Positions 50,044-59,780 of a stretch of DNA of 64,000 nucleotides are shown piece after piece. The translations under genes and the position numbers were made by a program. Positions within the stretch are counted from its first letter, which is position 1, and every line of letters begins with the position of its first letter. The notes under the pieces are model-generated. The model was not told the origin of the DNA. It ran no database searches and worked only from the letters and a program-made list of their open reading frames with translations. Source of the DNA: Hyphomicrobiales bacterium (lineage in GTDB: Bacteria; Pseudomonadota; Alphaproteobacteria; Rhizobiales; Beijerinckiaceae); NCBI GenBank assembly GCA_028290285.1, contig JAQGKD010000072.1, forward strand, positions 30,929 to 94,928, given 5' to 3'.

Positions 50044-51036
50044 TTATTCCGGCTTGATGCCGGCGGCCTGAAGCACCTGCGCCCAGCGCGCCGTGTCGCG
50101 CGCGATGATCTCCTTCAGGCGTTCGGGCGAGCCGCCGATGATCTGCAAGGCCTGGGCATCGAGCCGCTTCTTCACGTCGGGTTCGGCCAGGACAGCGTTG
50201 AGCTCGGTGTTGTAGCGCTGGATGACATCGGCTGGCGTGCCAGCGGGTGCCAGGATCGCCCACCAATTGTCGATATCCACACCCGCGACGCCCGCTTCCG
50301 TCATGGTCGGCACGTCGGGCGCGATGGCGCTGCGCTTGTCGCCGGAGAAGGCGAGCACTTTCACATCGCCCGCGGCTGCGAGCGCGACGGCCTGCGTGGC
50401 GGGCATGAACATGCCACCGATGTGCCCGCTGGCGAGATCCTGCATGGCGCCCGACAATTGGCGGTAGGGCACATGCATCATGTCGACGCCCGCCTTCTGC
50501 TTGAACAGTTCAAGCGCCACGTGATGCGGGGACCCGAGCCCCGGCGATCCGAAATTGATCGTGCCCGGCTTGGCCTTGGCGAGCGCCACGAGTTCGGCCA
50601 GCGTGTTGACGCCGAGCGACTTGTGCACCGCGCAGGCGAACACCGAATAGACGAGCCCCGCGACCGGCGCGAAGCTCGCCACCGGGTCGTAGGGCACGGA
50701 CTTGAACAGGCTGACATTCATGACGAGGGTATTGGCCGTCACGAGCATTGTCGTGCCGTCGGGCACGGCACGCGCGACCGCCGAGGTCCCGATATTGCCG
50801 CTGGCTCCTGTGCGGTTGTCGACAATGATCGTCTGGTTCCAGCGCGTGCCGAGGTACTGGCCCATCAGACGAGCTATCGTGTCCGGACCACTCCCGGCAC
50901 TGAACGGCACGATGAAGGTGACTGTGCGGCCCCCGAAGGGCTGAGCGCGGAGGCTCGTGGGCAGACCGGCCACGGCTGCGCCGGCGGCAAGCGCTGACAT
51001 CGCGAAATCGCGACGCGTGAAGCTATAGGGGGGCAT
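50044..51036 (-). CDS. Tripartite tricarboxylate transporter substrate-binding protein (TctC/Bug family)
   Basis: VTFIVPFSAGSGPDTIARLMGQYLGTRWNQTIIVDNRTGASGNIG; Tat-like RRDFAMSALAAGAA leader. Confidence 0.93.
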   Translation of the reverse strand: MPPYSFTRRDFAMSALAAGAAVAGLPTSLRAQPFGGRTVTFIVPFSAGSGPDTIARLMGQYLGTRWNQTIIVDNRTGASGNIGTSAVARAVPDGTTMLVTANTLVMNVSLFKSVPYDPVASFAPVAGLVYSVFACAVHKSLGVNTLAELVALAKAKPGTINFGSPGLGSPHHVALELFKQKAGVDMMHVPYRQLSGAMQDLASGHIGGMFMPATQAVALAAAGDVKVLAFSGDKRSAIAPDVPTMTEAGVAGVDIDNWWAILAPAGTPADVIQRYNTELNAVLAEPDVKKRLDAQALQIIGGSPERLKEIIARDTARWAQVLQAAGIKPE

Positions 51037-51201
51037 GGCGCCACTCCTCTCTCGTTTCCTCGATGCGGCCGGTTTTCCGGCTCGAGGGCATCATACGAGA
51101 GTCAGCGGCGGATCAAAGCGATTTCCACGATGCAACACAGGTGTATCGCCATGCAGGACACGCGGGCCGGGGCACGGGGCGGTCCCGGCGCGCGTTTTTG
51201 A

Positions 51202-51384
51202 TCAGAACGGCTCCCACCTGTCCGCCGATTTCAGGTCCTTGATGTTCTGGAAAAGCGTGTTCGGCGAGAGGCTTGCCGACACTGAAGGCGCGGAATCCGG
51301 CGCGCGGCTCGCCGACCTCGAAATTCCAAAAAGCACCGCAAGCGTTAAAAGCACGAGGGCAGTCACTTTTTTCAAGCTTGGCAT
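51202..51384 (-). CDS. Small hypothetical exported protein (60 aa)
   Basis: MPSLKKVTALVLLTLAVLFGISRSASRAPDSAP..., N-terminal hydrophobic helix; weak support. Confidence 0.4.
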   Translation of the reverse strand: MPSLKKVTALVLLTLAVLFGISRSASRAPDSAPSVSASLSPNTLFQNIKDLKSADRWEPF

Positions 51385-51725
51385 TACGACCTCCTGCGAA
51401 GGGACGTCGTCCGTGTTCCCACGGGCGGCTAAAGCTCTGTTCGGAAAGAAGTAGCTGATGCGCTTGCGCAAGCCTGCGGAGGATGAACCCATGCCGCGTC
51501 ATCGCAAGACCAAATTTCATGCAGGATGGCGGTGCGGGCTTCACAAGTTGTTGCACTGCCCGGAAAGCCTGGAGCGTCGCCGCCGCCCTAAAAAGGCCGG
51601 CTCGAACCTTCATCATGCGCCTCAGTTACACTCCGGGTGCTAAAACACCCCCGATACGACGAGCGCATTGGCGTAAAACCTGCTATATTGGGTTTTGGGC
51701 CAAAGCCAACCTAGGACGCACGACC

Positions 51726-51914
51726 GTGACCCCGACAGAACGCCAAAATCTGATGGCCCGCCTCAAGCTCGCACAACTGGCTCGCCGCTACCAACGCGAA
51801 AACATCGTAGCCGGTGCCGAGGCACTCAGCGATGAGGAACTCGAAGCCCGTGTTGCCGAATGCGAGAAGGCCGCCATGGGCCCCGGCAGAAGCAATGCGA
51901 AGTGGCGTCGCTGA
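51726..51914 (+). CDS. Small hypothetical protein (62 aa, GTG start)
   Basis: VTPTERQNLMARLKLAQLARRYQRENIVAGAEALSDEELEARVAECEKA, followed by a terminator-like hairpin. Confidence 0.5.
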   Translation: MTPTERQNLMARLKLAQLARRYQRENIVAGAEALSDEELEARVAECEKAAMGPGRSNAKWRR

Positions 51915-51951
51915 AGAGCGCCCTGCCCGCATCCTGACCAGCCCCTCAACC

Positions 51952-51984
51952 CGTCCGCCCCGAGACCTGGTCCCGGGGCGGACG
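51952..51984. terminator. Terminator-like hairpin between convergent genes
   Basis: 11-bp perfect stem CGTCCGCCCCG / CGGGGCGGACG with 11-nt loop. Confidence 0.6.
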
Positions 51985-52000
51985 CGTTTCCGGAGGTGAC

Positions 52001-53161
52001 TTACTTCTTCTCCGATGCAATCGCCCCGCTCTCGTCGGCGCGGAAGCGGCCTGTCTGTGCGCCCCTCAAGCTCGTGGTCTGGAGCCAATCAAGGGACGCT
52101 GCGTGCAGGACGCGGGATTGCTGCTCCCACACCATAAAGTGGGTACCGCAGGCGATGCCGAGGAACGCCTTCTTGTCCGAGCCGAGATCGTCGAACAGCT
52201 GGTTGTTGGACGCCGTCAAGGCATCCTGTTCACCGACCATGACGAGGACGGGAACCTTGATCTTCCCCGCGGCCTCCGCGTTCCAGCCCCAGTATGTCCG
52301 GGTCGGCGCCCGCAGGCCGCCGGTGCCCCACGTGGCGCCGAGTGGATCATTGTCGATATTCAGGTTCCAGATCATCTCCGGCATGCCACGCTCGATCGTG
52401 CTGGCGCATTTCGAGGTGCCCAGCCAGCGCTGATCGACCCCCACCCGTCGATTCTGGATCGACATGGGCGCACCGGCTTTGGGAAGCTGCTCGGGCTTCT
52501 GCGAGGAAGTCTTGCGGTCGTAATTCGACGACGCGAAGATCACCAGCTTTTCGACCTTCTCAGGGAACCGGCTGACATAGGTGCCGGTGCGGATGCCCCC
52601 GCCCGACCAGCCGATCAGCGAGATCCGATCGACGCCGCGCAACTCACGGATGAAATCCACGACGCGGTCGATATCCGCCGTCTCCGTGTCGCTGCTGACG
52701 AGTTCGAACGGGTATTTCGCCGGGCAGGCAGCAGGCAGGTTTTTGGGGACAAGCGCCGATTGCTGCTTCGGGTCGAGATTGCAGGGATCGTCCATCATCG
52801 GGTGCCCGGACCGGCCGTAACCCGTCATGTCCATTGCGAAGACGTCGAAGCCCTGCCGCGCCAGATACGCCATCCAGCTGTAATTCCGGTATGGCACGTC
52901 GAAGGCCAGCGTCGAGGGCGAATAGCCGCCATGGACCATGAGCACCACCTTGCCGGCAGGCGCCTTGCCATCGGCTGATTCAACAATGGAAACCGGCACC
53001 TTTTCGCGTACGAACAGATCGATCGGCTTTCCGGCGATAGCGGGAACCGTGGAGACATGGGCAACCAGCCGGTCAATAGTCTGCACCGCCTCGTCGGCAT
53101 TGGCAGGGCAAGCGATGGCGAGTGTGGCAAGCACTGCCAAGGATGCGCGGATGAGCTTCAT
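52001..53161 (-). CDS. Alpha/beta hydrolase, exported
   Basis: Signal peptide MKLIRASLAVLATLAIACPANA; nucleophile elbow LIGWSGGG. Confidence 0.88.
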   Translation of the reverse strand: MKLIRASLAVLATLAIACPANADEAVQTIDRLVAHVSTVPAIAGKPIDLFVREKVPVSIVESADGKAPAGKVVLMVHGGYSPSTLAFDVPYRNYSWMAYLARQGFDVFAMDMTGYGRSGHPMMDDPCNLDPKQQSALVPKNLPAACPAKYPFELVSSDTETADIDRVVDFIRELRGVDRISLIGWSGGGIRTGTYVSRFPEKVEKLVIFASSNYDRKTSSQKPEQLPKAGAPMSIQNRRVGVDQRWLGTSKCASTIERGMPEMIWNLNIDNDPLGATWGTGGLRAPTRTYWGWNAEAAGKIKVPVLVMVGEQDALTASNNQLFDDLGSDKKAFLGIACGTHFMVWEQQSRVLHAASLDWLQTTSLRGAQTGRFRADESGAIASEKK

Positions 53162-53264
53162 GATTCCTCCCGGGATCTGTTTGTGCACGAACTGTTCTGG
53201 ACAGTTCTTGCAGGCGAATAGATCACGGGCGGCGCGCAAATACACCCCTCCCCGGCCAACATCC

Positions 53265-55280
53265 TCACGCAAAGCGCCGCCGGCGCGGCGCGGCATTGCG
53301 GAGCGCGCGCGACAGGGCCTCTACGGAATAGGGCTTCTGCAAAAGCTCGAACCCGTGCGTGCCTTCCCGCGCCAGCACATGGCTGTAGCCGCTGGTCAAC
53401 ACCACCGGCAGCCCGGGATGAAGCCGGCGGATTTCCTGGCCGAGTTCGACCCCGTTCATGCCGGGCATCACGACGTCGGAAAAGACCACGTCATAGGCTT
53501 TCGGGTTTTCGGCAAGTTGCGCCAGCGCCTCCTCCGCATTGCCGACCCAGCGCGTGCTGTAACCGAGCTCCTCCAGCGTCTGGGTGGAAAAGTTGCCCAC
53601 GTCGCGATTGTCCTCGACGACGAGCACACAGGTCCCGTCGCCGTCCATCGCGTCTTCAGGCTGCACGGGAGTCTCTTCCGAAAGGGCCGAAGGTTCAGCG
53701 CGCGGCAGGTAGAGCGTGAATGTTGCGCCCTTCCCCAACTCGCTCTCGACCATGATCTCGCCGCCCGACTGCTTGGCGAAGCCGAACACTTGCGAGAGGC
53801 CAAGGCCCGTGCCGTGTCCCACGCCCTTGGTGGTAAAAAACGGCTCGAAGATGCGGTCGCACGCTTCGGGCGCAATGCCGTGCCCTGAGTCTGTGAGGGA
53901 CACAGCCACATAGGTGCGCGTGCGAGCCGGATGCGCACGCAGGCGCGGCAGTTCCGGGACGACGGCTACCGTGATGATCAGGCGCCCCTCGCCATTCATC
54001 GCATCGCGTGCATTCACCGCCATGTTCACCAGCGCCGTGTCGAACTGGCTCGCGTCCGCGTTGATGTAGCAAGGCTCCTCGGGCACGTGCATCTCGATCT
54101 CGACGCGCGATCCCGTCAGCGTTCCGATCATCTCCCCGATGGCCGCGACGCTGCGCGTGGCATCGAAGATTTCCGGACGAAGCGCCTGGCGGCGCGCGAA
54201 AGCAAGAAGCTGACCTGTCAGCTTGGCGGCGCGGTCCACTGTATCGGAGATGGCGCCGACATACCGGACGCGGCGTTCCTCGGCAAGATTGGGCCGTTTC
54301 AACAGGTCGGTCGACGATTTGATGACAGTGAGAAGATTGTTGAAGTCGTGCGCCACGCCGCCCGTGAGCTGCCCAACGGCTTCGAGCTTCTGCGCCTGGC
54401 GCAGCGCCTCTTCGGCTTGGGCAAGTGCCGCCGTGCGCGCCTTTTCCTCGGTGATGTCGCGGGCCACGCAATAGAAGAGCCCTTCGACATGAACCCCGGT
54501 CCAGGACAGGTTGCGATAGAGCCCGTCGCGCGCCCTGAAACGATTTTCAAACGCCAGCGTCTCCTGCCCCGTGGACAGCTTCGCAATCTCCGCCCGCGTC
54601 TTCTCGACATCGTCCGGGTGTTCGAGCCATTCCGAGGTGCGTCCGACGATCTCGTCGTAATACCAGTCGAGGACACGGTGCCACGCCGGATTGATGCTGA
54701 CCCATACCCCCTCCGCATTGGCGACGCCGAGCATGTCTCGGCTGACATGCCAGATCCGGTCGCGTTCGCGCGTGCGCTCCTCGACACGCTGCTCAAGCGT
54801 CTCGTTCAGGATACGCAGGTACTCGCGGGAACGCTCCAGCTCCTGAAGCTGCCGCCGCGCCTGATATTGACGGCGGCGGCCGCGAAGGGCGGAGCTGACT
54901 GCGCTGGACAGGGTTTCCGCATTGATCGGGCGCTCGAGCAGAACGACGTTACCCAGCCGCTCCAGAACGCGCGCGGCATTGGTCGGGCGCGGCCCTACTC
55001 TCTTCGTCGCAAGAACAATGAACGGAAAATCGGACCAGGGCCGCTGCCGCTCGAGCGTCTCGAGCAACACCGTGACATCCCCCTCCGCAAGCGCCTCCTC
55101 CGTGATGAGAGCCGCGCCCCCACCCTCCTCGACACAGGACTGCAACTCCGCGATATGGGCGCATGCACGCGTTGAGGCGCCCTCCTTTCGCAGGACCAGC
55201 TCCACGACCTGAGCGTCCCGGCCACGAGGCGCCAGGATGAGAACGCGCTCTTCCGTCAGCTCAGGCTTTGGCAGGGTCAT
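53265..55280 (-). CDS. Hybrid sensor histidine kinase/response regulator with N-terminal REC-like and PAS domains
   Basis: LTGGVAHDFNNLLTVI H-box; GHGIAPEACDRIFEPFFTTKGVGHGTGLGLSQVFGF; C-terminal receiver VLVVEDNRDVG...DVVFSDVVMPGMNGVELG. Confidence 0.93.
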   Translation of the reverse strand: MTLPKPELTEERVLILAPRGRDAQVVELVLRKEGASTRACAHIAELQSCVEEGGGAALITEEALAEGDVTVLLETLERQRPWSDFPFIVLATKRVGPRPTNAARVLERLGNVVLLERPINAETLSSAVSSALRGRRRQYQARRQLQELERSREYLRILNETLEQRVEERTRERDRIWHVSRDMLGVANAEGVWVSINPAWHRVLDWYYDEIVGRTSEWLEHPDDVEKTRAEIAKLSTGQETLAFENRFRARDGLYRNLSWTGVHVEGLFYCVARDITEEKARTAALAQAEEALRQAQKLEAVGQLTGGVAHDFNNLLTVIKSSTDLLKRPNLAEERRVRYVGAISDTVDRAAKLTGQLLAFARRQALRPEIFDATRSVAAIGEMIGTLTGSRVEIEMHVPEEPCYINADASQFDTALVNMAVNARDAMNGEGRLIITVAVVPELPRLRAHPARTRTYVAVSLTDSGHGIAPEACDRIFEPFFTTKGVGHGTGLGLSQVFGFAKQSGGEIMVESELGKGATFTLYLPRAEPSALSEETPVQPEDAMDGDGTCVLVVEDNRDVGNFSTQTLEELGYSTRWVGNAEEALAQLAENPKAYDVVFSDVVMPGMNGVELGQEIRRLHPGLPVVLTSGYSHVLAREGTHGFELLQKPYSVEALSRALRNAAPRRRRFA

Positions 55281-56784
55281 TCCTGGGTTCCAGCAAGGGG
55301 ACAATGCCGCGATAGGACGGGAGGCCGGTCAGCACGCCCTGAAAGTCGTGCAAGACTTGGCCAACCCGCAGGCCGCCCCGGTCGAGCCTGAATTCGCGGA
55401 TCGTGCGCTCGTGCACGTTGGTGCGGTTCTTGACGACGGAGACGGCCGTTCGCACTTCGCCGTTCGCCTCGAAGTAACGGAACAGCAGGATAGCGTCGCT
55501 CAGATAGCTCAGGTCGATGTCGCTCTGCATTTCGCCGATAAGGCCGTGCTGCCCAAGTACCAGCAACGTCGTGATGCCCTGCTGGTTGAGGTAGGTAAGC
55601 AGTTCGTGCATCTGCAACAGCAGAAAATTCTCTCCGGGCATGGCTTGCAGATAGGCGTTCAGGCTGTCGATCGCGATAAGCGTGGACCCGTCGACCTCGA
55701 CTGCCTCCCGCACCGTGCTGGCAAATTCACCCGGCGAGAGCTCGGCTGGATCGATCTGCAAAATCGTCAGCGTTCCCGCCTTGAGATAGGGCTCCAGGTC
55801 CATTCCCAGAGCGGCGGAACGGCTGACCAGCGTCGCCGTGCCCTCATCGAGAAGATAGTAGGTCGCCCGCTCGCCGCGCCGGAGCGCTGCGATCATCGCG
55901 GAGACAGCCGTGGTCGTCTTGCCGACACCGGAAGGGCCCATCAGCAATGTGTTGGTCGAGGACGTGATACCTCCCCCGAGGAGCGCATCGAGTTCAGGCG
56001 ATCCAGTCGACTGAACGCCGCGCGGCAACGGGCGGTGATGTTCAGCGGCGACGAGGCGTGGGAAGATCGTCAGGCCGCCCGTGTCGAGCAAAAAATCGTG
56101 GTATCCGCCACGGAACTTGATTCCTCGCATTTTTACAACGCGCATGCGGCGACGCTCTGAGCCGAAATCGCGCGGAAGCTGCTCAAGCGAGATCACGCCA
56201 TGCGCGATGCTGTGCAACTGAAGGTCGCCGTGCTCGGATGTCCGGTCGTCGAGCATCAGCACAGTACAGCTGCGTGTCGCGAAAAAGTGCTTGAGGGCGA
56301 GAATCTGGCGTCGGTAGCGCAGAGGATTTTGAGCAAGCAGGCGCATTTCCGAGAGGCTGTCGAAGACGAGCCGGCTCGGCCGCACCTGCTCGACCCGCTC
56401 CATGATGCCCTTTGTTGTCTCGCCCAGTTCCACTTCCGATGGGTGCAGGATGGACTGCTCGCTATCCGGGTCGAGACCGGCCTCGTTGACGATTTCAAAG
56501 ATTGAAAGCCCGTCGAGAGTCCATCCATGCGTTGCCGCCGCCGCCCGCAGTTCCTCGGCCGTTTCGGACAGGGTGATGTAAAGGCACGCCTCACCCTTGG
56601 CGACGCCGTCCAGGAGGAACTGAAGCGCGAGCGTCGTCTTGCCCGTGCCGGGCGCCCCTTCGAGCAGATAAAGGCGGTTTGGCGTGACGCCCCCGCACAA
56701 CACCTCATCCAGCCCGGGCACGCCGGTCAACGTCCGTTCGCCCCTTGAAACATCCCCGGAATGCTGGCCCTTTGGTGAAATCAT
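55261..56784 (-). CDS. KaiC-like dual-ATPase-domain protein
   Basis: Two RecA-like Walker A motifs (EGAPGTGKTTLALQFL and GPSGVGKTTTAVSAMI), GVPGLDEVLCGGVTPNRLYLLEG; overlaps downstream kinase by 20 nt. Confidence 0.92.
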   Translation of the reverse strand: MISPKGQHSGDVSRGERTLTGVPGLDEVLCGGVTPNRLYLLEGAPGTGKTTLALQFLLDGVAKGEACLYITLSETAEELRAAAATHGWTLDGLSIFEIVNEAGLDPDSEQSILHPSEVELGETTKGIMERVEQVRPSRLVFDSLSEMRLLAQNPLRYRRQILALKHFFATRSCTVLMLDDRTSEHGDLQLHSIAHGVISLEQLPRDFGSERRRMRVVKMRGIKFRGGYHDFLLDTGGLTIFPRLVAAEHHRPLPRGVQSTGSPELDALLGGGITSSTNTLLMGPSGVGKTTTAVSAMIAALRRGERATYYLLDEGTATLVSRSAALGMDLEPYLKAGTLTILQIDPAELSPGEFASTVREAVEVDGSTLIAIDSLNAYLQAMPGENFLLLQMHELLTYLNQQGITTLLVLGQHGLIGEMQSDIDLSYLSDAILLFRYFEANGEVRTAVSVVKNRTNVHERTIREFRLDRGGLRVGQVLHDFQGVLTGLPSYRGIVPLLEPRNDPAKA

Positions 56785-56947
56785 CGCCCTGCTCTCGTGC
56801 AACCGATCGCATCCACCGGACGCGCGCAGCGTGAGTAACGCGCCCACAGCTTCGCGGTTGCACCGCGTTCGTAAAGACGGGCGGCAAGTGATGACGAACC
56901 CCTCAAAAAGCCTGAGCTGTGCCGACCCTTGGAGGCGGGAAAGCGCC

Positions 56948-57148
56948 TCATTCAGCCCGCTGAATGGCGCGTCTCAAGGCGCGCACTTCGTTGGCTTCCA
57001 GCGTCACGCTCGCCCGACGGCGTCCTGTGCCGTTTGCATGGGATGCCTCACCCTGAAGCCGGGCGGCGACTCCCAAGAGGGTGACGAGTGCGATGCCCAT
57101 GGCGACCACGGGGACGAAGAGCTTCGGCGCCAGTCTGGGTCTATCCAT
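56948..57148 (-). CDS. Small hypothetical single-TM protein
   Basis: MDRPRLAPKLFVPVVAMGIALVTLLGVAARLQGEA...; weak support. Confidence 0.4.
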   Translation of the reverse strand: MDRPRLAPKLFVPVVAMGIALVTLLGVAARLQGEASHANGTGRRRASVTLEANEVRALRRAIQRAE

Positions 57149-57375
57149 CGTCAAATACGCAGAGATGCTATGAGCCAACCTGGGCAACATCGCACTACGC
57201 GGCGGCAAATTTCCGCGTGATTTTTTGGGCATTCCCGAAATTCAAATGTGATTTCTACAGGTTAGGATTATTAAAGATCGGAACCTAAAGCTTACGTGGC
57301 GTAATCTAGTCAAAAATAACAAAAATTTGAGCTGTATGGATCACAGTAATCGTGTTTCGAAGGAAGGAACTTTCC

Positions 57376-57831
57376 ATGCAACGCCGTACTTTCATCAAGC
57401 TTGCCACAGTAGCTTTCATGTCTTTCGCTGGATCCCCGACGTTTGCGGCGGAATTCGGCACCCGTGAGGAAGCCATAGCCATCGTTCATCGCGTGCAGGC
57501 CAAAATGAAGGCCGATGGCGTGGAAAACACTCTCAAATCCATCACGAGCAAGGAGTTCAACGACCGCGACCTGTATCCCTACGTCTACACCTTCGACGGC
57601 GTCGCGCGGGCACACGGGGTCAACGCCGCCCTGGTCGGCCAGAACCTCATCGAGATGAAAGATCCCACGGGAACGCCGATGATCAAGAACATCGTCGCGA
57701 TGGCGCAGAGCCCGGCGCCCGGCTGGGTCGACTACAAATGGCCCAATCCGCTCACCAAGAAGATCGACGACAAATCGGCCTATGTCGAACGCAGCGGTGA
57801 CTATGCCATCGGTGTCGGCGTCTATCGCTGA
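57376..57831 (+). CDS. Exported single-Cache domain protein
   Basis: Signal peptide; YPYVYTFDGVARAHGVNAALVGQNLIEMKDPTGTPMIKNIV...GWVDYKWPNPLTKKIDDKSAYVER typical of sCache_2. Confidence 0.88.
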   Translation: MQRRTFIKLATVAFMSFAGSPTFAAEFGTREEAIAIVHRVQAKMKADGVENTLKSITSKEFNDRDLYPYVYTFDGVARAHGVNAALVGQNLIEMKDPTGTPMIKNIVAMAQSPAPGWVDYKWPNPLTKKIDDKSAYVERSGDYAIGVGVYR

Positions 57832-57871
57832 ACCGAAGCAACATTGTAATTTTGGATTAGGGCCGTTCAAA

Positions 57872-59716
57872 ATGATTTCGCTGGGCAACACTCCAATACA
57901 TGTGAAGGCTTTTCTAGCCCCACTCGTCCTGCTCGCCTGCATGATGATCGTCTGTGTCCAGGGCCTCGCGGCGCTTGGATCGACGACCAGGGCCGTCGAG
58001 CATCTGTCCAGCGTAGACCTGCCCAAGACGGCCGCCATCGAGAAGATGGCGGCCGAACTCGCCAAGACGCAGCTGCTGCTCTTTCGATACGTCAGCTGGC
58101 TGACCGCCGGTGTCGACAAGGCGAGCCTCGAAAAGCTGCAAGCACACATCGTGGATCAGAACCGGAAATTGACCGATGAGCTCGAAGATCTTCTGACTCG
58201 AGGTCAGCTGACCGTGCCGGAAAAAGCCGCCTTGACGGAAGCGAAAGGCAAAGTTCTCAAATACTTCGACCTGTCCAAAACCACCATCGACATGGGCTCG
58301 ATTCAGGAGAGCATGGCCACCATGATGCTCGGCCAGGCGGACGAACAGATGAACGAAATCGATGTGCGTGTGTCAGCGATGGTCGAAAGCGCGACACGAA
58401 ATTCTCAGGCGCTCACAGAGACGCTCGTGTCGGGCGGCCAAGAGAGCCGGCGACGGCTCATGACGATCGCCGGCATAGCCGGTGTCGTAGGCGTCGCAAT
58501 CGCCATCCTCATCACGATGTCCATCGTCGGCCCCTTGCGAGATATCACGCGCATCATGCGTGGCCTGACCGAACGGCGCCCCGAGACCATGAACCCGTCC
58601 TATGTGACGCGCAGGGACGAGATCGGCGACATCGCACAGGCAGTCGCGCTGTTCCAGAAATCGAACGAAGAGAATGCGCGTCTCGAAGAAGCCGCTGCGC
58701 GCCAGCGTCAATCGAGCGAAGACGAGCGCCGGCAGAACCACGATGCGCTACGAGGCGCGGTCGAAAGCGAACGGACGCTCGTCACCAACTCCATTGGCTA
58801 CGCGCTCCGGCAACTCGCGGACATGGACCTGCGCTATCGCATGAACGGACCGATTCCCGAGGCCTACGCGAAGTTGCGGGACGATTTCAACGCCGCGATT
58901 ACGCAGCTCGACGGCGCCCTGCAAACGGTGGACGGCAGCACGCATGCCATTCATGAAGGCAGCCAGGGCATCGCCGCCGCCTCCGACGACCTGTCGAGGC
59001 GCACCGAACACCAGGCGGCCAGTCTAGAAGAAACTGCCGCCGCACTGGCTGAAGTGACGAACATGATGAAACACGCGGCCGAAAGCGCCACGCAGGCGCA
59101 GGCCATCGTCGTGAAGGCGAGCGCCGACGCGGATCGGAGCGGCGCGATCATGGAACGGGCCCTGGAATCCATGAGCGCGATCGAGATGTCTTCCCGGCAG
59201 ATCGGCCAGATCATCGGCGTCATTGACGAGATCGCATTTCAGACCAATCTTCTGGCCCTGAATGCAGGGGTCGAGGCGGCACGCGCTGGAGACGCAGGCC
59301 GCGGCTTTGCCGTCGTCGCCTCCGAAGTCCGCGCGCTCGCCCAGAGGTCAGCGGATTCCGCGAAGGAGATCAAGGCGCTGGTGAGCGGCTCCGCCGCTCG
59401 CGTGGAAGAAGGCGTCGAGCTGGTGCGGGCTACCGGCGTGGCGCTCAAAGCCATCCGCGCCCAGGTCGCAGAGATCAACGGCAGCGTCTCCGAGATCCGG
59501 ACCGGCGCGCGCGAACAGGCAAGCGCGCTGGTAGAGATCAACACTGCCATCTCAGAAATGGACATCGTCACGCAGCGCAATGCCTCCATGGTCGAGGAAT
59601 CGACGGCAGCCAGCGCATCCCTGAATCAGGAAACCAGCCAGCTGACGGAGCTGCTCGGAGCGTTCCGGCTCAGCAACCGGCAGGACGCACGCAGCCCGCT
59701 TCGCCGCGCGGGATAA
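57872..59716 (+). CDS. Methyl-accepting chemotaxis protein
   Basis: N-terminal TM, 4HB-like region, HAMP, and IDEIAFQTNLLALNAGVEAARAGDAGRGFAVVASEVRALAQRSA signalling tip. Confidence 0.95.
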   Translation: MISLGNTPIHVKAFLAPLVLLACMMIVCVQGLAALGSTTRAVEHLSSVDLPKTAAIEKMAAELAKTQLLLFRYVSWLTAGVDKASLEKLQAHIVDQNRKLTDELEDLLTRGQLTVPEKAALTEAKGKVLKYFDLSKTTIDMGSIQESMATMMLGQADEQMNEIDVRVSAMVESATRNSQALTETLVSGGQESRRRLMTIAGIAGVVGVAIAILITMSIVGPLRDITRIMRGLTERRPETMNPSYVTRRDEIGDIAQAVALFQKSNEENARLEEAAARQRQSSEDERRQNHDALRGAVESERTLVTNSIGYALRQLADMDLRYRMNGPIPEAYAKLRDDFNAAITQLDGALQTVDGSTHAIHEGSQGIAAASDDLSRRTEHQAASLEETAAALAEVTNMMKHAAESATQAQAIVVKASADADRSGAIMERALESMSAIEMSSRQIGQIIGVIDEIAFQTNLLALNAGVEAARAGDAGRGFAVVASEVRALAQRSADSAKEIKALVSGSAARVEEGVELVRATGVALKAIRAQVAEINGSVSEIRTGAREQASALVEINTAISEMDIVTQRNASMVEESTAASASLNQETSQLTELLGAFRLSNRQDARSPLRRAG

Positions 59717-59780
59717 TGGGCGCGGGCTGAATGCGAAATCTGCAAAGGCCCGGGTAACATCCGCGCCTTTTTCTTGCACC

